A stretch of 64,000 bases of DNA from Pseudomonas sp. MWU15-20650 (GCF_023242475.1 NZ_JALJFG010000006.1:124001-188000); one strand, 5' to 3'. Positions 54,281 to 64,000 are shown, numbered from the stretch's first letter. Notes: generated by a model from the letters alone, not told the origin. Numbers and translations: made by a program.

Positions 54281-55507
54281 TTAGCCGGGTTGGGCCACCA
54301 GGCTATTACTGACCTTGCGCCCAAGCACCAGCACCGTCACAAAACCACACCCCACCAATGCCGTAGCCAGGCTCAACAGCACCGGGCTACCCATTTGATC
54401 AACAATCCGCCCACCGAAGAACGAACCCAAGGCAATAATCACCTGGAACAGGGCGACGAACAGCGGCATGCCACGTTCGACATCCTTGGGTGCGACGACA
54501 AACATCCAGATACTGGCGCAGGCCGGGAAGGCGCCGAAGGCGAAGCCCCAGAGAGCGATCAGCATCGCGGCGCCGGTCATGCCGGTGGCGAAGTAGGGGA
54601 ACAGGGCGGTGCTGGTGCCGATCATCAGCGCCACCAACAGCAGGGTGTGGCGTACGCTGCGGTTGGCGGCGAAACCGGCAAAAACATTGCCCATTACCCC
54701 GGCCACACCGTAGAGCAGCAGCAGCGAGCCAATCGTCGGGCCGTCGAAGCCGGAGCTGTGTTTGAAGAAGGGCGCGACGTAGGTGTACGCCGCAAAGTGC
54801 GCCAGGCCGATCAACAACACCGCGATCAAACCGACCCGCGCTTGTGGGTTGATAAACAAGGCCGGCAGGTCACGGATCTGAATGGCCTTTTCCGGGGTGA
54901 GTCGCGGTAGCAGGAAGACCTGTGCCAGCAGCACGGGGACGCCCACCAGCGCGGTGACGAGGAACGTCATGCGCCAGCCCATCAGGCCGCTGAGCCAGGT
55001 GCCGACGGGCACGCCCAGTACGGTGGCCAGGGTCACCCCCATCATGATGATCGAGGTAGCCTTTGCCACGCCCACGCCCTTGGGAGCCAGGCGGCCGCTG
55101 AGGGCGATGGCCGTGGCCCAAAACCCGCCGATGCTGATGCCCAGCAAAACGCGGCCGAACAGCAGCAGGCTGAAGTCGCTGGCGTAGGCCACGACCGAGT
55201 TGGCAATGATCATGATCAGCGTCAGGCCGATCAGCAGATAACGACGGTCCATGGCGCCAATGCTGACAGACAGCAAGGGCGCGGCGAGGGCGGCCATGAT
55301 ACCGGGCAGGGTCACCATCAGGCCGGCGTGGCCGGCACTGATGCCGAGGTCGCTGGCGACGTCGTTGAGTACGCCCACCGGCAGAAACTCGCTGGTTACT
55401 AGGGCAAAGGCGCCCACGGCGACTGAGAGAATCGCCAACCACTGTTGTTTGACACTTTGTTGACTATGTTCGGGGCGACCGCGAGGGGCCTGGCTGGCAC
55501 TTGGCAT
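54281..55507 (-). CDS. MFS transporter, DHA1-type efflux
   Basis: The protein has 408 residues from the ATG at 55507 (an ATG at 55567 adds 20 residues). It has 12 membrane segments with the DHA1 motif region SEFLPVGVLNDVASDLGIS and GRVLLGISIGGFWA, like purine, arabinose or drug efflux members. It is divergent from a LysR gene, which probably controls it. Confidence 0.88.
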   Translation of the reverse strand: MPSASQAPRGRPEHSQQSVKQQWLAILSVAVGAFALVTSEFLPVGVLNDVASDLGISAGHAGLMVTLPGIMAALAAPLLSVSIGAMDRRYLLIGLTLIMIIANSVVAYASDFSLLLFGRVLLGISIGGFWATAIALSGRLAPKGVGVAKATSIIMMGVTLATVLGVPVGTWLSGLMGWRMTFLVTALVGVPVLLAQVFLLPRLTPEKAIQIRDLPALFINPQARVGLIAVLLIGLAHFAAYTYVAPFFKHSSGFDGPTIGSLLLLYGVAGVMGNVFAGFAANRSVRHTLLLVALMIGTSTALFPYFATGMTGAAMLIALWGFAFGAFPACASIWMFVVAPKDVERGMPLFVALFQVIIALGSFFGGRIVDQMGSPVLLSLATALVGCGFVTVLVLGRKVSNSLVAQPG

Positions 55508-55713
55508 GGTGTTGGGTTCCAAGAGAGAGGTCGCCTGAAGACAGGCGAGGGGAGAAATGGCAGGCAATTATATAAACCCGTCCTGGCCATCAAGCAGGCG
55601 ACCGTTTCGATAGTCATCATCAGTGCAATCGATGTGACGCCTTTGACACACATGGCGCCCTATCCCCGTCCAGACGATAATGCCCCCCAAATCGACCACA
55701 CTGGCCTCTCCTC

Positions 55714-56616
55714 GTGATCATCAACTTCGATCTCAACGACCTCCAAGCTTTCCGCGCCGTGGTAGACAAGGGCAGTTTTCGCGCAGCCGCCGAGGCGATC
55801 CGTATCTCGCAGCCGGCCCTCAGCCGACGTATCGAAAAGCTCGAGTCCGCCCTGGATGTAAAGTTGTTCGAGCGCACCACGCGGCGGGTCAGCCTGACCA
55901 TGGTCGGGCGCGCGTTCCTGCCTCAGGTCGAGCGTATGCTCGATGACCTCGACCTTGCCTTGATGGGCATCAGCAACGTCGCTTCCACGCGCATGGGTAA
56001 CGTCACCATCGCCTGTGTGCCGTCTACCGCGTACTACTTCATGCCCCACGTAATCTCCGAATTCCACAAGCTGTATCCGAAGATTCGCCTGCGGGTGCTG
56101 GATGCCAGCGCCGGCGAGGTGTGCAATGCGGTGGAAAGTGGTGAGGCGGATTTTGGTGTGAGTTTCAGCGGCAGCCTGGCGGATGAAGTGGAGTTCGAGC
56201 TGTTATTGCAGGAGCGCTATGTACTGGCCTGTCGGCGCGATCATCCGTTGGCTGAGCGGGAGAGTGTGAGCTGGTCCGAAGCCTACGAGCATGACTACAT
56301 CACCGTGGACAAAACCTCGGGCAACCGCTTCCTGCTGGACCAGGCTCTACGTGGCGTACGGGTGAAAAAGCCGAGTATTTGCGAGACCCACCACGTGACC
56401 ACGATGATCGGGTTGGTGGAGGCGGGGTTGGGGGTGGCGATGGTGCCATCGATTGCGATGCCGGCGTGTACACATCCGATTCTGGTGAGCGTGCCGCTGG
56501 TGGAACCGCAGGTGATGCGCAATGTGGGCTTGATCAAACGCCGCGGGCGGACGTTGCCACCGGCGGCGTTGGAGTTGGAGCGGTTGGTGCGGGAGATGCC
56601 GTTTCGGTCAGTGTGA
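55714..56616 (+). CDS. LysR-family transcriptional regulator
   Basis: The 300-residue protein starts at a GTG at 55714. The helix-turn-helix region is FRAAAEAIRISQPALSRRIEKLE, followed by the type 2 periplasmic-binding-like effector domain. It is divergent from the DHA1 efflux gene and convergent with the ModA-like gene, which it overlaps at the 3' end by 9 bases. It could act on either. Confidence 0.9.
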   Translation: MIINFDLNDLQAFRAVVDKGSFRAAAEAIRISQPALSRRIEKLESALDVKLFERTTRRVSLTMVGRAFLPQVERMLDDLDLALMGISNVASTRMGNVTIACVPSTAYYFMPHVISEFHKLYPKIRLRVLDASAGEVCNAVESGEADFGVSFSGSLADEVEFELLLQERYVLACRRDHPLAERESVSWSEAYEHDYITVDKTSGNRFLLDQALRGVRVKKPSICETHHVTTMIGLVEAGLGVAMVPSIAMPACTHPILVSVPLVEPQVMRNVGLIKRRGRTLPPAALELERLVREMPFRSV

Positions 56617-57366
56617 CACCGAGTCCAGGCCGGTGGATTGCACCACCGGCTGGGCCTGCGGCGACGCCAGGTATTGCAGCAATGCCTTGGCCTGGGTCGG
56701 GTGCTTGGCATTAACCGGAATGCCTGCCGCAAAGCGCGTTACCGATTGCACATCTTCCGGGATCTTGCCGACATAAGTCACCCCCGGCACTGGCAACAGT
56801 TCAGCGACCTGCTGCAAGCCCACTTCGTAATCACCCTTGGCGACCTGTTCGGCGACCGGGATGCGTTCGATCATCGTGCCCTTGGCCGGCATGCCGAGCT
56901 TTTTGAACAGCTCCTTCTGGACATACACGCCGCTGGCACTGTCTGAGTACGCCACGGACTTGGCCTTGAGCAGCACCGCCTTGAGTTCGGCATCGGTGCC
57001 GATGGCCGGTTTGGCTGCGCCTGCCTTCACCACCAGGCCAATCCGCGAGTCAGCCAGTTCCACGCGGGAGGCCGGGTCGACCTTGCCTTGCTTGATCAAG
57101 TCATCCAGGGCATAGCCGACCATGATCACCACATCGGCCTCTTCGCCTCGCGCCAAGCGGTTGGGAATGGCCTGCGGCGCCTTGCCCATCGACGGGCCGA
57201 GGATGGTGTCGAGCGTATCGCCGCTTTGCTGGGTGTACTGTGGGCCGAGCAATTTATAAGCGGCGGTGAAGCCGCCGGAGGTCATTACCTTGAGTTCTTC
57301 GGCCTGGGCCGTCAGCGCCAGGGCGCCGAACGCCATGGCCGCCAGGGTGTTGAATAGCTGCTTCAT
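56608..57366 (-). CDS. ModA-like periplasmic substrate-binding protein
   Basis: The protein has 252 residues from the ATG at 57366, inside the end of the MFS gene (ATGA overlap). A signal peptide (cleavage near TAQAEEL) is followed by a ModA-type fold ([18 protein letters not shown]). ModA binds molybdate in ABC systems, but no ABC permease or ATPase gene is near. This subgroup, coupled with an MFS symporter, probably binds an organic acid. Confidence 0.85.
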   Translation of the reverse strand: MKQLFNTLAAMAFGALALTAQAEELKVMTSGGFTAAYKLLGPQYTQQSGDTLDTILGPSMGKAPQAIPNRLARGEEADVVIMVGYALDDLIKQGKVDPASRVELADSRIGLVVKAGAAKPAIGTDAELKAVLLKAKSVAYSDSASGVYVQKELFKKLGMPAKGTMIERIPVAEQVAKGDYEVGLQQVAELLPVPGVTYVGKIPEDVQSVTRFAAGIPVNAKHPTQAKALLQYLASPQAQPVVQSTGLDSVSH

Positions 57367-58670
57367 AGCGCGGCCTCCCGCATGACCTGGCCACGGCTGT
57401 TGGCGCGACGATAGAGCGCCAGGGTCGAGCACAGGGCGCACAGCGCGGCGAACATCATCCAGTAGGCCGGCGAAGCCTTGTCTTCGGTGACGTGAATAAA
57501 CCAGGTCGAGATCGCCGGTGTGAACCCGCCGAAGATCGCCGTCGCCAGGCTATAGGCCAGGGAGAAGCCCGCTACGCGCACTTCCACGGGCATGATTTCG
57601 GTCAGCGCCGGGATCATCGCACCGTTGTACATGCCGTAGAGGAAGGAGAACCACAGCAGGGTTTCGAGCATGTGCGCAAAGCTCGGTGCGCTCACCACGA
57701 ACGACAGGGCCGGGTACGCGGTGATCACGGTCAGGGCGGTCATCGCGACCAGCACCGGCTTGCGCCCGAAGCGGTCGCTCAGGGTGCCGCCGATTGGCAG
57801 CCAGACAAAGTTCGACACCGCCACCAGCAGCGTCACCAGCAAGGCATCGGACGTGCTCAGTTGCAGTACGGTTTTGCCGAAGGTCGGCGCGTACACGGTG
57901 ATCAGGTAGAACGCAGTGGTCGTCATGGCCACCATCAACATGCCGCCGATGACGACGGTCCAGTTCTTCACCAGCGTGGCCAGCACTTCGCGCATGGTCG
58001 GGCGGTGTTTGCGGTTGGCGAACTCTTCGGTTTCCTGCAGGTTGCGACGCAGTACGAAGATGAACGGGATGATCACGCAGCCAAGGGCGAACGGAATGCG
58101 CCAGCCCCAATCGGCCACCACGGCGGGTTCCATCCAGACGTTCAGACCATAGCCCAGTGCGGCAGCGACCACGATGGAAATCTGTTGGCTACCCGATTGC
58201 CAACTGGTGTAGAAGCCCTTGCGGCCCGGAGTGGCCATTTCGGAGAGGTAAACCGATACACCGCCCAACTCCGCGCCGGCCGAGAAGCCTTGCAACAGGC
58301 GGCCCAGCAACACCAGTAGTGGCGCCCATAAGCCAATGGTTTGATAACCCGGCACCAGCACGATCAAGAGCGTGCCGCTGGCCATGATCGACAGGGTCAC
58401 GATCAGCCCTTTGCGGCGACCCACATCGTCGATGTAGGCGCCCAGGATGATTGCGCCCAGTGGTCGCATCAGGAAGCCCGCGCCGAATACGGCGAAGGTC
58501 ATCATTAATGACGCAAACTCATTAGCGGCAGGGAAGAAGGCGGCAGCGATGTAGGTGGCGTAGAAGCCGAACAGAAAGAAGTCGAACTGTTCGAGGAAGT
58601 TGCCCGAAGTAACGCGCAGTACTGCACCTACTTTCGAATGGGCAGAGTCGGGCCGGGAAGGGCTAGTCAT
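57363..58670 (-). CDS. MFS transporter, citrate/tricarballylate-type H+ symporter
   Basis: The 435-residue protein has 12 membrane segments with the MHS motifs ([19 protein letters not shown], then [15 protein letters not shown]). It is closest in pattern to CitA/TcuC symporters of citrate or tricarballylate. It is translationally coupled to the ModA-like protein. Confidence 0.88.
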   Translation of the reverse strand: MTSPSRPDSAHSKVGAVLRVTSGNFLEQFDFFLFGFYATYIAAAFFPAANEFASLMMTFAVFGAGFLMRPLGAIILGAYIDDVGRRKGLIVTLSIMASGTLLIVLVPGYQTIGLWAPLLVLLGRLLQGFSAGAELGGVSVYLSEMATPGRKGFYTSWQSGSQQISIVVAAALGYGLNVWMEPAVVADWGWRIPFALGCVIIPFIFVLRRNLQETEEFANRKHRPTMREVLATLVKNWTVVIGGMLMVAMTTTAFYLITVYAPTFGKTVLQLSTSDALLVTLLVAVSNFVWLPIGGTLSDRFGRKPVLVAMTALTVITAYPALSFVVSAPSFAHMLETLLWFSFLYGMYNGAMIPALTEIMPVEVRVAGFSLAYSLATAIFGGFTPAISTWFIHVTEDKASPAYWMMFAALCALCSTLALYRRANSRGQVMREAAL

Positions 58671-58868
58671 GGTTTTGTGTCTCCAGCGTTCTTTTTAAAG
58701 TGCTTGTTTCGCTTAAGACCGCGGATAGTGGCTGACACATTTCGAAATGATAAGTGAGTTCTTTGGATGTATTGATGTTCTCAGGTTATCAATTGGCAGG
58801 TTCGGCCAAACGGTTGGCCTTGTTCTATGCTTGCAGGTGTGACCAATTCTTACGGATGGGAGGTGGCT

Positions 58869-59015
58869 ATGGATAACGAACATACGCAGGACAAGGCGCC
58901 GGAGCGCGAGCAGCCCCGGCAGCGTCGTGAGGAGGAGAAACCGCAAACCTGGAAGCACCCGGATGACGGCAAGGAGCTTTCCGAGCGGGATCAGGAGTTT
59001 CCGCCCAAACCTTGA
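58869..59015 (+). CDS. Small very hydrophilic protein, 48 residues
   Basis: It starts at an ATG at 58869 with GGGAGG upstream. The product is almost all charged and polar residues (EREQPRQRREEEK) with no hydrophobic segment, so it is probably disordered. Function unknown. Confidence 0.65.
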   Translation: MDNEHTQDKAPEREQPRQRREEEKPQTWKHPDDGKELSERDQEFPPKP

Positions 59016-59030
59016 GCGTATCAGCCCCGA

Positions 59031-59420
59031 TCAATGGATCGGGGTACACAGCTCCACCAGGGTGCCGTCCGGGCAACGCAGGTAAGACACCACTTGCCCC
59101 CACGGCTTGGTACTCGGTGGCGACAGTTCTATCGCGCCTTGTACCAGCGCCTTGGCGTGGGCGACGAACACATCCTCGGTGACGAACCCCACTTCCATGC
59201 CCAGCGGCTGCCGGGAGGCGTGTGCGTGCACATGGCCACTCTTGAAGTTCAGCTCGCCCAATTCATGGGCGGCAAACGAAAGCGTGGTATCGCCGGTTTC
59301 CAACTCGCCATAGGTGCCCGATTCATGCAGGAAACGACGGCTGAAGCCGAAGGCTTTTTCAAAGAATGCCAGGGATGCAGCCACGTCCGGCACATAGATG
59401 ATGGTGTAGGCAAACTTCAT
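59031..59420 (-). CDS. VOC-family (glyoxalase-like) protein
   Basis: The protein has 129 residues from the ATG at 59420 (the frame runs open to 59666 without a ribosome site). It has the VOC fold pattern (YVPDVAASLAFFEKAFGF, PDGTLVELCTP). Such proteins act as lyases, dioxygenases or resistance binders; nothing here fixes the substrate. Confidence 0.88.
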   Translation of the reverse strand: MKFAYTIIYVPDVAASLAFFEKAFGFSRRFLHESGTYGELETGDTTLSFAAHELGELNFKSGHVHAHASRQPLGMEVGFVTEDVFVAHAKALVQGAIELSPPSTKPWGQVVSYLRCPDGTLVELCTPIH

Positions 59421-59470
59421 GATGTCGCGATCCTTGCTGAGGGTGTAAGGGGGGAGCGGTGCGTCGCGTG

Positions 59471-59650
59471 TTATGAAACCAGTAACGAAACAGGAAAACC
59501 CGACGCCAGTATCAAAAAGGCGACCACCGCCGCCAGGCACAAGCCGACGAACACCCGTAATAAAGTGCGCACGGTTGGGTGGGCGACAAACCGAATGATC
59601 CAGAGACAGAACCCGGCCAAGACGATGGCAAGGGCGAGAATGACCAGCAC
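59471..59650 (-). CDS. Small membrane protein, two helices
   Basis: The frame has 59 codons from a GTG at 59650 with AGGA upstream. Two hydrophobic helices flank a short basic stretch (RTLLR). It lies 50 bases upstream of the VOC gene on the same strand. Function unknown; the clear two-helix pattern and ribosome site support a real gene. Confidence 0.55.
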   Translation of the reverse strand: MLVILALAIVLAGFCLWIIRFVAHPTVRTLLRVFVGLCLAAVVAFLILASGFPVSLLVS

Positions 59651-59779
59651 GATGGTGTTCCTGCAACCGTTAAGAGCTGATTTATAGTCTCAAAGCCGCG
59701 CGTTGAACAGTGTGCACATAGACGCAGCCCCACGGGCTTTCTAAACTGCGGTTTGTCTTGGGGAAAGGGGCGGGCGCCG

Positions 59780-60715
59780 ATGAATCGCAACGAATTACGC
59801 AAGGCCGACATCAACTTGATGGTGGTCTTCGAAGCACTGATGCTCGAGCGCAATGTGACACGGGTGGCAGAGAAGCTGTTTCTCGGCCAACCGACCATCA
59901 GCTCGGCCCTCAACCGCTTGCGCACCTTGTTCAACGATCCGCTGTTTATTCGCGTTGGCCACCGCATGGAACCCACCGCACGAGCCGAGGAAATCATCCA
60001 GCACCTGTCACCGGCGTTGGATTCCTTATCGTCGGCGTTGAGCCTGACGCACGATTTCGACCCGTCTCTGAGCACCATGACGTTCCGTATCGGGTTGTCC
60101 GATGACGTGGAGTTCGGCCTGTTGCCACCGTTGCTGCGAGCCTTGCGCCAGGAAGCACCGTCGGTGGTGTTCGTGGTGCAGCATGTGGATTACTGGCGCA
60201 TCCCGGACCTGCTGGCCTCCGGCGATATTACCGTTGGCATCACCCAGACACGCGGCCTGCCGGCGAATGCCAAGCGTAAATTATTGCGGCACATCCGGCC
60301 TTGCCTGTTGCGGGCCGATGCCTCGGACACACCGCTGACCCTCGACGAATATTGCACCCGGCCTCACGTGCTGGTCTCCCACACCGCTAACGTGTCCGGT
60401 TTCGCGGATGAATGGCTGGCGGAGATCGGCCGAAAGCGTCATGTGGTGCTGTCGGTGCCGCAATACAGCGCGTTGCCGGCGTTGCTCGCGGGAACTGACA
60501 TGATCGCCAGCCTGCCGGACTACACGGCCCAGGCCATGGCCGCCGGTGGGCATCTGTTCTGTGAGCCGTTTCCGTTTGAAACCCCGACCCTGGACTTGTC
60601 CATGGTCTGGCTCAGCCATGTGGACACCGACCCGGCAGAACGCTGGATGCGCTCGCGGTTGGAGGCATTCATGAGTGAGCGCGAGCAGTTGCCGGCGATG
60701 GCGAAAAAATCCTGA
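59780..60715 (+). CDS. LysR-family transcriptional regulator
   Basis: The protein has 311 residues from the ATG at 59780. The DNA-binding segment is RNVTRVAEKLFLGQPTISSALNRLR and the effector domain follows. The NodD/LeuO-like style of the N-terminus (ADINLMVVFEALM) is common. It is followed 25 bases later by ltrA-like and may be co-transcribed with it. Confidence 0.9.
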   Translation: MNRNELRKADINLMVVFEALMLERNVTRVAEKLFLGQPTISSALNRLRTLFNDPLFIRVGHRMEPTARAEEIIQHLSPALDSLSSALSLTHDFDPSLSTMTFRIGLSDDVEFGLLPPLLRALRQEAPSVVFVVQHVDYWRIPDLLASGDITVGITQTRGLPANAKRKLLRHIRPCLLRADASDTPLTLDEYCTRPHVLVSHTANVSGFADEWLAEIGRKRHVVLSVPQYSALPALLAGTDMIASLPDYTAQAMAAGGHLFCEPFPFETPTLDLSMVWLSHVDTDPAERWMRSRLEAFMSEREQLPAMAKKS

Positions 60716-60740
60716 GATAAGCCTTAAGGGAGTTCCACCG

Positions 60741-61928
60741 ATGACCCCATCCTCTTCCTTGCTGCGTGGACGTGGCAGTCATGACAGCGGCAAGGTTGGC
60801 ATGGTCGAGCTGTTTTTCGACCTGGTGTTCGTATTCGCCGTGACCCAATTGTCCCATTCGCTGCTTGCCCACCTGACACTCGGTGGCACGGTGCAGGTGG
60901 CGCTGATGATGGTTGCGGTGTGGTGGGTGTGGATCTTTACCTCGTGGATCACCAACTGGCTCGATCCGGAAAAAATTCCGATCCGCATCGGCCTGTTCGG
61001 CTTGATGGTGGCCGGCCTGCTCTTGTCCTCTTCAATCCCCAAGGCTTTTAGTGATCGAGGCTTGCTGTTTGCCGGTGCCTACGTGTTCATGCAAGTCGCA
61101 CGCACGCTGTTTGCCTTGTGGGCCGTGCGCGGCGAGTCGCTGAATATGACCCGCAATTTCCAACGGATCCTGGCGTGGATGCTCTGCTCTGGCGTGTTCT
61201 GGCTGACCGGTGCGCTGCTCGAAGGGGAGCAGCGCCTGGCCTTTTGGGCATTGGCCCTGTTGATTGAGCTGATATCGCCGTCGGTGTATTTCTGGGTGCC
61301 GGGGCTTGGGCGTTCAACGCTGGCGGACTGGAATGTGGAAGGCAACCACATGGCCGAACGTTGCGGCCTGTTTGTGATCATCGCCCTCGGTGAGTCGTTG
61401 TTGGTGACCGGCGCCACATTCGCCGAATTGCCTTGGAGCCTGGAAGGCTTGGGCGCATTCCTGGTGGCCGTGGTGGGCAGCATCGCCCTGTGGTGGATCT
61501 ATTTCGACAGCGGCGCCGAGCGCGCCCACCACCGTATTGCCAGCTCCGCCGACCCTGGCCGCCAGGCGCGGATTGCCTATACCTACCTGCACGTGTTGAT
61601 CGTGGCGGGGATCATTGTCAGTGCGGTGGCCGACGAGTTGGTGCTGGTGCATCCGGGGCATGCCAGCGAGGCGGGCGTCATCGCGATCATCGCCGGCCCT
61701 GGCTTGTTTTTGTTGGGCTGTGCGTTGTTCAAGTGGGTGATGAGTGACCGGCCATTGCCACCGTTCTCGCACTTGGGCGGGTTGCTGATGTTGCTGGTGT
61801 TGTTGCCGCTGGGGTTGCAGTCAGTGTTTTCGGCGCTGGTACTGGGTGCGCTGACCACCGCCGTATTGGTGATCGTGGCGTTTTGGGAAAATCGTTCGCT
61901 GCGTAGCCAAACCGAGGTTTCACAGTGA
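60741..61928 (+). CDS. Low-temperature requirement A (LtrA) family membrane protein
   Basis: The protein has 395 residues from the ATG at 60741 (GGGAG upstream). It has the LtrA signature MVELFFDLVFVFAVTQLSH near residue 20 and about ten membrane segments. The biochemical role of the family is unclear. Confidence 0.9.
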   Translation: MTPSSSLLRGRGSHDSGKVGMVELFFDLVFVFAVTQLSHSLLAHLTLGGTVQVALMMVAVWWVWIFTSWITNWLDPEKIPIRIGLFGLMVAGLLLSSSIPKAFSDRGLLFAGAYVFMQVARTLFALWAVRGESLNMTRNFQRILAWMLCSGVFWLTGALLEGEQRLAFWALALLIELISPSVYFWVPGLGRSTLADWNVEGNHMAERCGLFVIIALGESLLVTGATFAELPWSLEGLGAFLVAVVGSIALWWIYFDSGAERAHHRIASSADPGRQARIAYTYLHVLIVAGIIVSAVADELVLVHPGHASEAGVIAIIAGPGLFLLGCALFKWVMSDRPLPPFSHLGGLLMLLVLLPLGLQSVFSALVLGALTTAVLVIVAFWENRSLRSQTEVSQ

Positions 61929-61998
61929 AAGCGGTCTGATTCAGTTCGGCCACGTGTTATATGTATGACTCTTTTCCTACAAAAAATCGGAGCTTTTC

Positions 61999-62361
61999 AT
62001 GCCGCACCTGCACTTGGAGTACACCGCCAATCTGACAGACCTGGCCGTCGAGAAAACCCTCTTGCGGCTCAACAACGTGCTGATGGCGTCCGGGCAGTTC
62101 GGTTCCGAGTTCGATATCAAAAGCCGTGCCGTGAAAGTAGAGCGTTTCCTGGTCGGCACCTCCCTCAGCCCGCGCGGGTTTATCGCTGTCACGTTGTCGC
62201 TGCTCAGCGGGCGCTCGCCGCAGGTCAAGAAGCAATTGTCGGAAAGCCTGTTGGCGGCGTTGCAGGATCTGGGCGAGTGGCCGGCGGACCTGCAGGTTCA
62301 ACTCAGTGTCGAACTGCTCGACATAGATCGCGACGCCTACAGCAAAGTCGCGATCGGCTAA
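61999..62361 (+). CDS. 5-carboxymethyl-2-hydroxymuconate isomerase-like protein
   Basis: The 120-residue protein starts MPHLHLEYTANL, so Pro is exposed as the N-terminal catalytic residue after Met removal, as in the CHMI/tautomerase superfamily. No homoprotocatechuate genes lie nearby, so the role may be another tautomerisation. It is convergent with the next LysR gene, with only 3 bases between stops. Confidence 0.85.
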   Translation: MPHLHLEYTANLTDLAVEKTLLRLNNVLMASGQFGSEFDIKSRAVKVERFLVGTSLSPRGFIAVTLSLLSGRSPQVKKQLSESLLAALQDLGEWPADLQVQLSVELLDIDRDAYSKVAIG

Positions 62362-62364
62362 GGG

Positions 62365-63309
62365 TTACAACAACCCCTGCTCCGCGCACACCTTCACCAC
62401 TTGCTCGCGAAACCAGGTATTGGCGCTGTCCTGTTCACTGGTTTCGTTCCACTGCATATCCAGCGTGAACCCCGGCAAACCGTTGGGGGCTTCACAAAAG
62501 CCGAACGCCGATGCGGGCGCCAGCAGCTTTTGCACGCGGCGGGGCAGGGTGACGATGAAGTCGGTGCCGCTGATCATCTTCAACGCGGCGCTGTAGCTGT
62601 TGGCCCGGGCGATCACCTGGCGCTTGCGGGCTTGGCGCGCGAGCCAGCCATCGATCATGTTGGTGTCGGAGGTCCACGGAGTGGGGAACACGTGGCGCCG
62701 CTCGACGAAGGACTGCAGGCTGAACGCCGGTTCCCGAGGCGCCGAGCGTTTGTCGAAGACGCACACCAGGTCATCTTCCAGCAGCATCTGGGTCTTGAAG
62801 TCTTTATGGGCGCGGTGAAAGTGTGGGCCGAAGCAGATCACCAGGTCGAGATGGCCTTCACGCAGGTCGTCGGCGGGAATCTCGGTTTCCAGCTTTTGCA
62901 CGTTGACGATCACTGGCAGGTCGGCGTGGTCGAAGTTTTTCAGCAGGCGCGGCAGGATCAGTTGCTCGAAATATTCCGGCGCGCAGACGTTAAAGGTCAC
63001 GGCCTTCTGGGTCGGGTCGAAGGCTTGGCCACCGGCGTGGCACAGGTTGATGCTTTCGAGGATCTTCTGCACATGGCCATACATCGTGCTGGCTTTGTAC
63101 GTCGGACGCATGCCCGCCCGCGTGTTGATAAACAGCTCATCTTCAAAGCTGGTGCGCAGCTTCTTCAAGCTGTAGCTCACGGTGGACTGGCTGACGAACA
63201 GCGTTTCAGACACGTCGGTAACGCTGCTCTGGTCGTAGACGGCGATAAACACCATCAAGTCCTGCATATCGAGCTTTCTGAGCAAGTTACTGTTTAGCAT
63301 CCATTCCAT
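62365..63309 (-). CDS. LysR-family transcriptional regulator
   Basis: The protein has 314 residues from the ATG at 63309 (a second ATG at 63300 is possible). The helix-turn-helix is in SSVTDVSETLFVSQSTVSYSLKKL, followed by a complete effector domain. Its target is not evident. Confidence 0.9.
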   Translation of the reverse strand: MEWMLNSNLLRKLDMQDLMVFIAVYDQSSVTDVSETLFVSQSTVSYSLKKLRTSFEDELFINTRAGMRPTYKASTMYGHVQKILESINLCHAGGQAFDPTQKAVTFNVCAPEYFEQLILPRLLKNFDHADLPVIVNVQKLETEIPADDLREGHLDLVICFGPHFHRAHKDFKTQMLLEDDLVCVFDKRSAPREPAFSLQSFVERRHVFPTPWTSDTNMIDGWLARQARKRQVIARANSYSAALKMISGTDFIVTLPRRVQKLLAPASAFGFCEAPNGLPGFTLDMQWNETSEQDSANTWFREQVVKVCAEQGLL

Positions 63310-63437
63310 CCGGTAAGCCTTGGCACTGAGGCAGCGCGCGACAAGGGCAAAAGCTTAACGGAACGGGCGTACCAATAGAAAGCTCTGTAAGGCATTTCTA
63401 TGTTTGAGGTGGGACAAATAATGTTTACAACACGACG

Positions 63438-64000
63438 TCAGCGAATATGTTGTGCGTAATGCTTCGGATTGAAACGTGTGACGATCACCAGCATCACCAC
63501 GACCACAGCGGTCAGCGACCACCAGGCCCATTCGAAGCTGCCCAACTGGTCGCGAATCATCCCGGCGATCAGTGGCGACAGGCCCGCGATCAGGTAACCG
63601 ATACCTTGCACAAACGCGGTCAGGCCACCGGCGCGGCGTGGGTTCTCCAGGTGGTCGAGGGACAGGATCAGGCTCATCGGGAACAGGCCACCGATGCCCA
63701 GGCCGAGCAGGCAAGGCCACAGCAGGCTCCAGTGTTGCGGGCTGAGGATCAGGCCGCAGAAGCCGCTGATGATCAGCACCAGCAACACGGCCACCACCGC
63801 GCGTTTATCCTGGCGACGGTTGGCGATGGCAGGGGTGATCAGGCCGGACACCACTTCCATGGCAGTCAGGAAGCCCAGCAGCAAACCGGCATTTTGTTCA
63901 CTCCAGCCTTGTTCGACGTAGTACGGCGCCAGCCACGCCAAGACACAGGTGTAGGACGCGGTGCCAAGGCCAAAGAAGACTGCCAGTAACCAGGCACGGC
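63438..64000 (-). CDS. MFS transporter (CynX/NimT type), 5' part off window
   Basis: The minus-strand frame is open to the right edge, so the N-terminal part is missing. About 187 residues are visible, with six or so membrane segments and the phrases GIGGLFPMSLILSLD and TAFVQGIGYLIAGLSPL, typical of the cyanate/nitroimidazole (CynX/NimT) MFS group. Complete members have about 400 residues. Confidence 0.85.
   Translation of the reverse strand, partial: RAWLLAVFFGLGTASYTCVLAWLAPYYVEQGWSEQNAGLLLGFLTAMEVVSGLITPAIANRRQDKRAVVAVLLVLIISGFCGLILSPQHWSLLWPCLLGLGIGGLFPMSLILSLDHLENPRRAGGLTAFVQGIGYLIAGLSPLIAGMIRDQLGSFEWAWWSLTAVVVVMLVIVTRFNPKHYAQHIR

Noticed and set aside
1..64000. CRISPR arrays, rRNA genes and prophage modules
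   Set aside because: No regularly spaced direct repeats, rRNA sequence or phage structural genes were seen.

Overview
The window is chromosomal DNA of a Pseudomonas, most likely of the P. fluorescens group. The evidence is the canonical ygfZ / sdhE-ygfX / nadB / algU-mucA-mucB-mucD / bepA block, the opdH-tctCBA locus divergent from tctDE, the dapA-bamC-purC block, a Pseudomonas-type REP pair, the high GC of most genes, and the many LysR regulators and MFS carriers.

Layout. (1) 1-6327: two tandem paralogous minus-strand genes for very large multi-module proteins, the first cut by the window edge and the second ending in a seven-repeat YVTN beta-propeller. A nearly identical 34-bp element lies upstream of both. 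(2) 6487-14208: a tricarboxylate uptake locus, with opdH-tctC-tctB-tctA and an AbrB-family membrane protein on the minus strand and the tctD-tctE two-component system divergent. (3) 14209-30698: conserved core, comprising an HDOD protein, ygfZ, sdhE-ygfX, nadB, the algU envelope-stress operon (without mucC), bepA, a TusA-like protein, an AI-2E family exporter, bcp, gcvR, dapA-bamC-MBL hydrolase-purC and tRNA-Ser(CGA). (4) About 30700-45250: an accessory region starting just after tRNA-Ser. It holds an AT-rich PIN-domain gene with an AT-rich unknown partner, a decayed IS3 element, a LysR regulator, and an eight-gene plus-strand biosynthetic cluster. (5) 45248-50446: a RpiR regulator and a polar amino-acid ABC importer with an aspartoacylase-like hydrolase. 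(6) 50795-64000: a DCC protein, several MFS carriers, LysR regulators, a ModA-like binding protein overlapping a citrate-type symporter, LtrA, a CHMI-like isomerase, and an MFS gene cut by the right edge.

The most interesting part is 35496-45052. A lysine/ornithine N-monooxygenase, a didomain cupin / methionyl-tRNA-synthetase-like protein and a D-amino-acid-oxidase-like flavoprotein occur together. This trio is the known N-N bond (hydrazine) forming set of the Spb38/Spb40/Spb39 type. Around it are an E. coli-type diaminopimelate decarboxylase (probably a dedicated lysine supply), an ATP-grasp ligase, a stand-alone cupin, an O-methyltransferase and an MFS exporter. There is no NRPS or PKS gene. 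I infer a small hydrazine-derived metabolite made from lysine; the tailoring set is not one I recognise from a described pathway.
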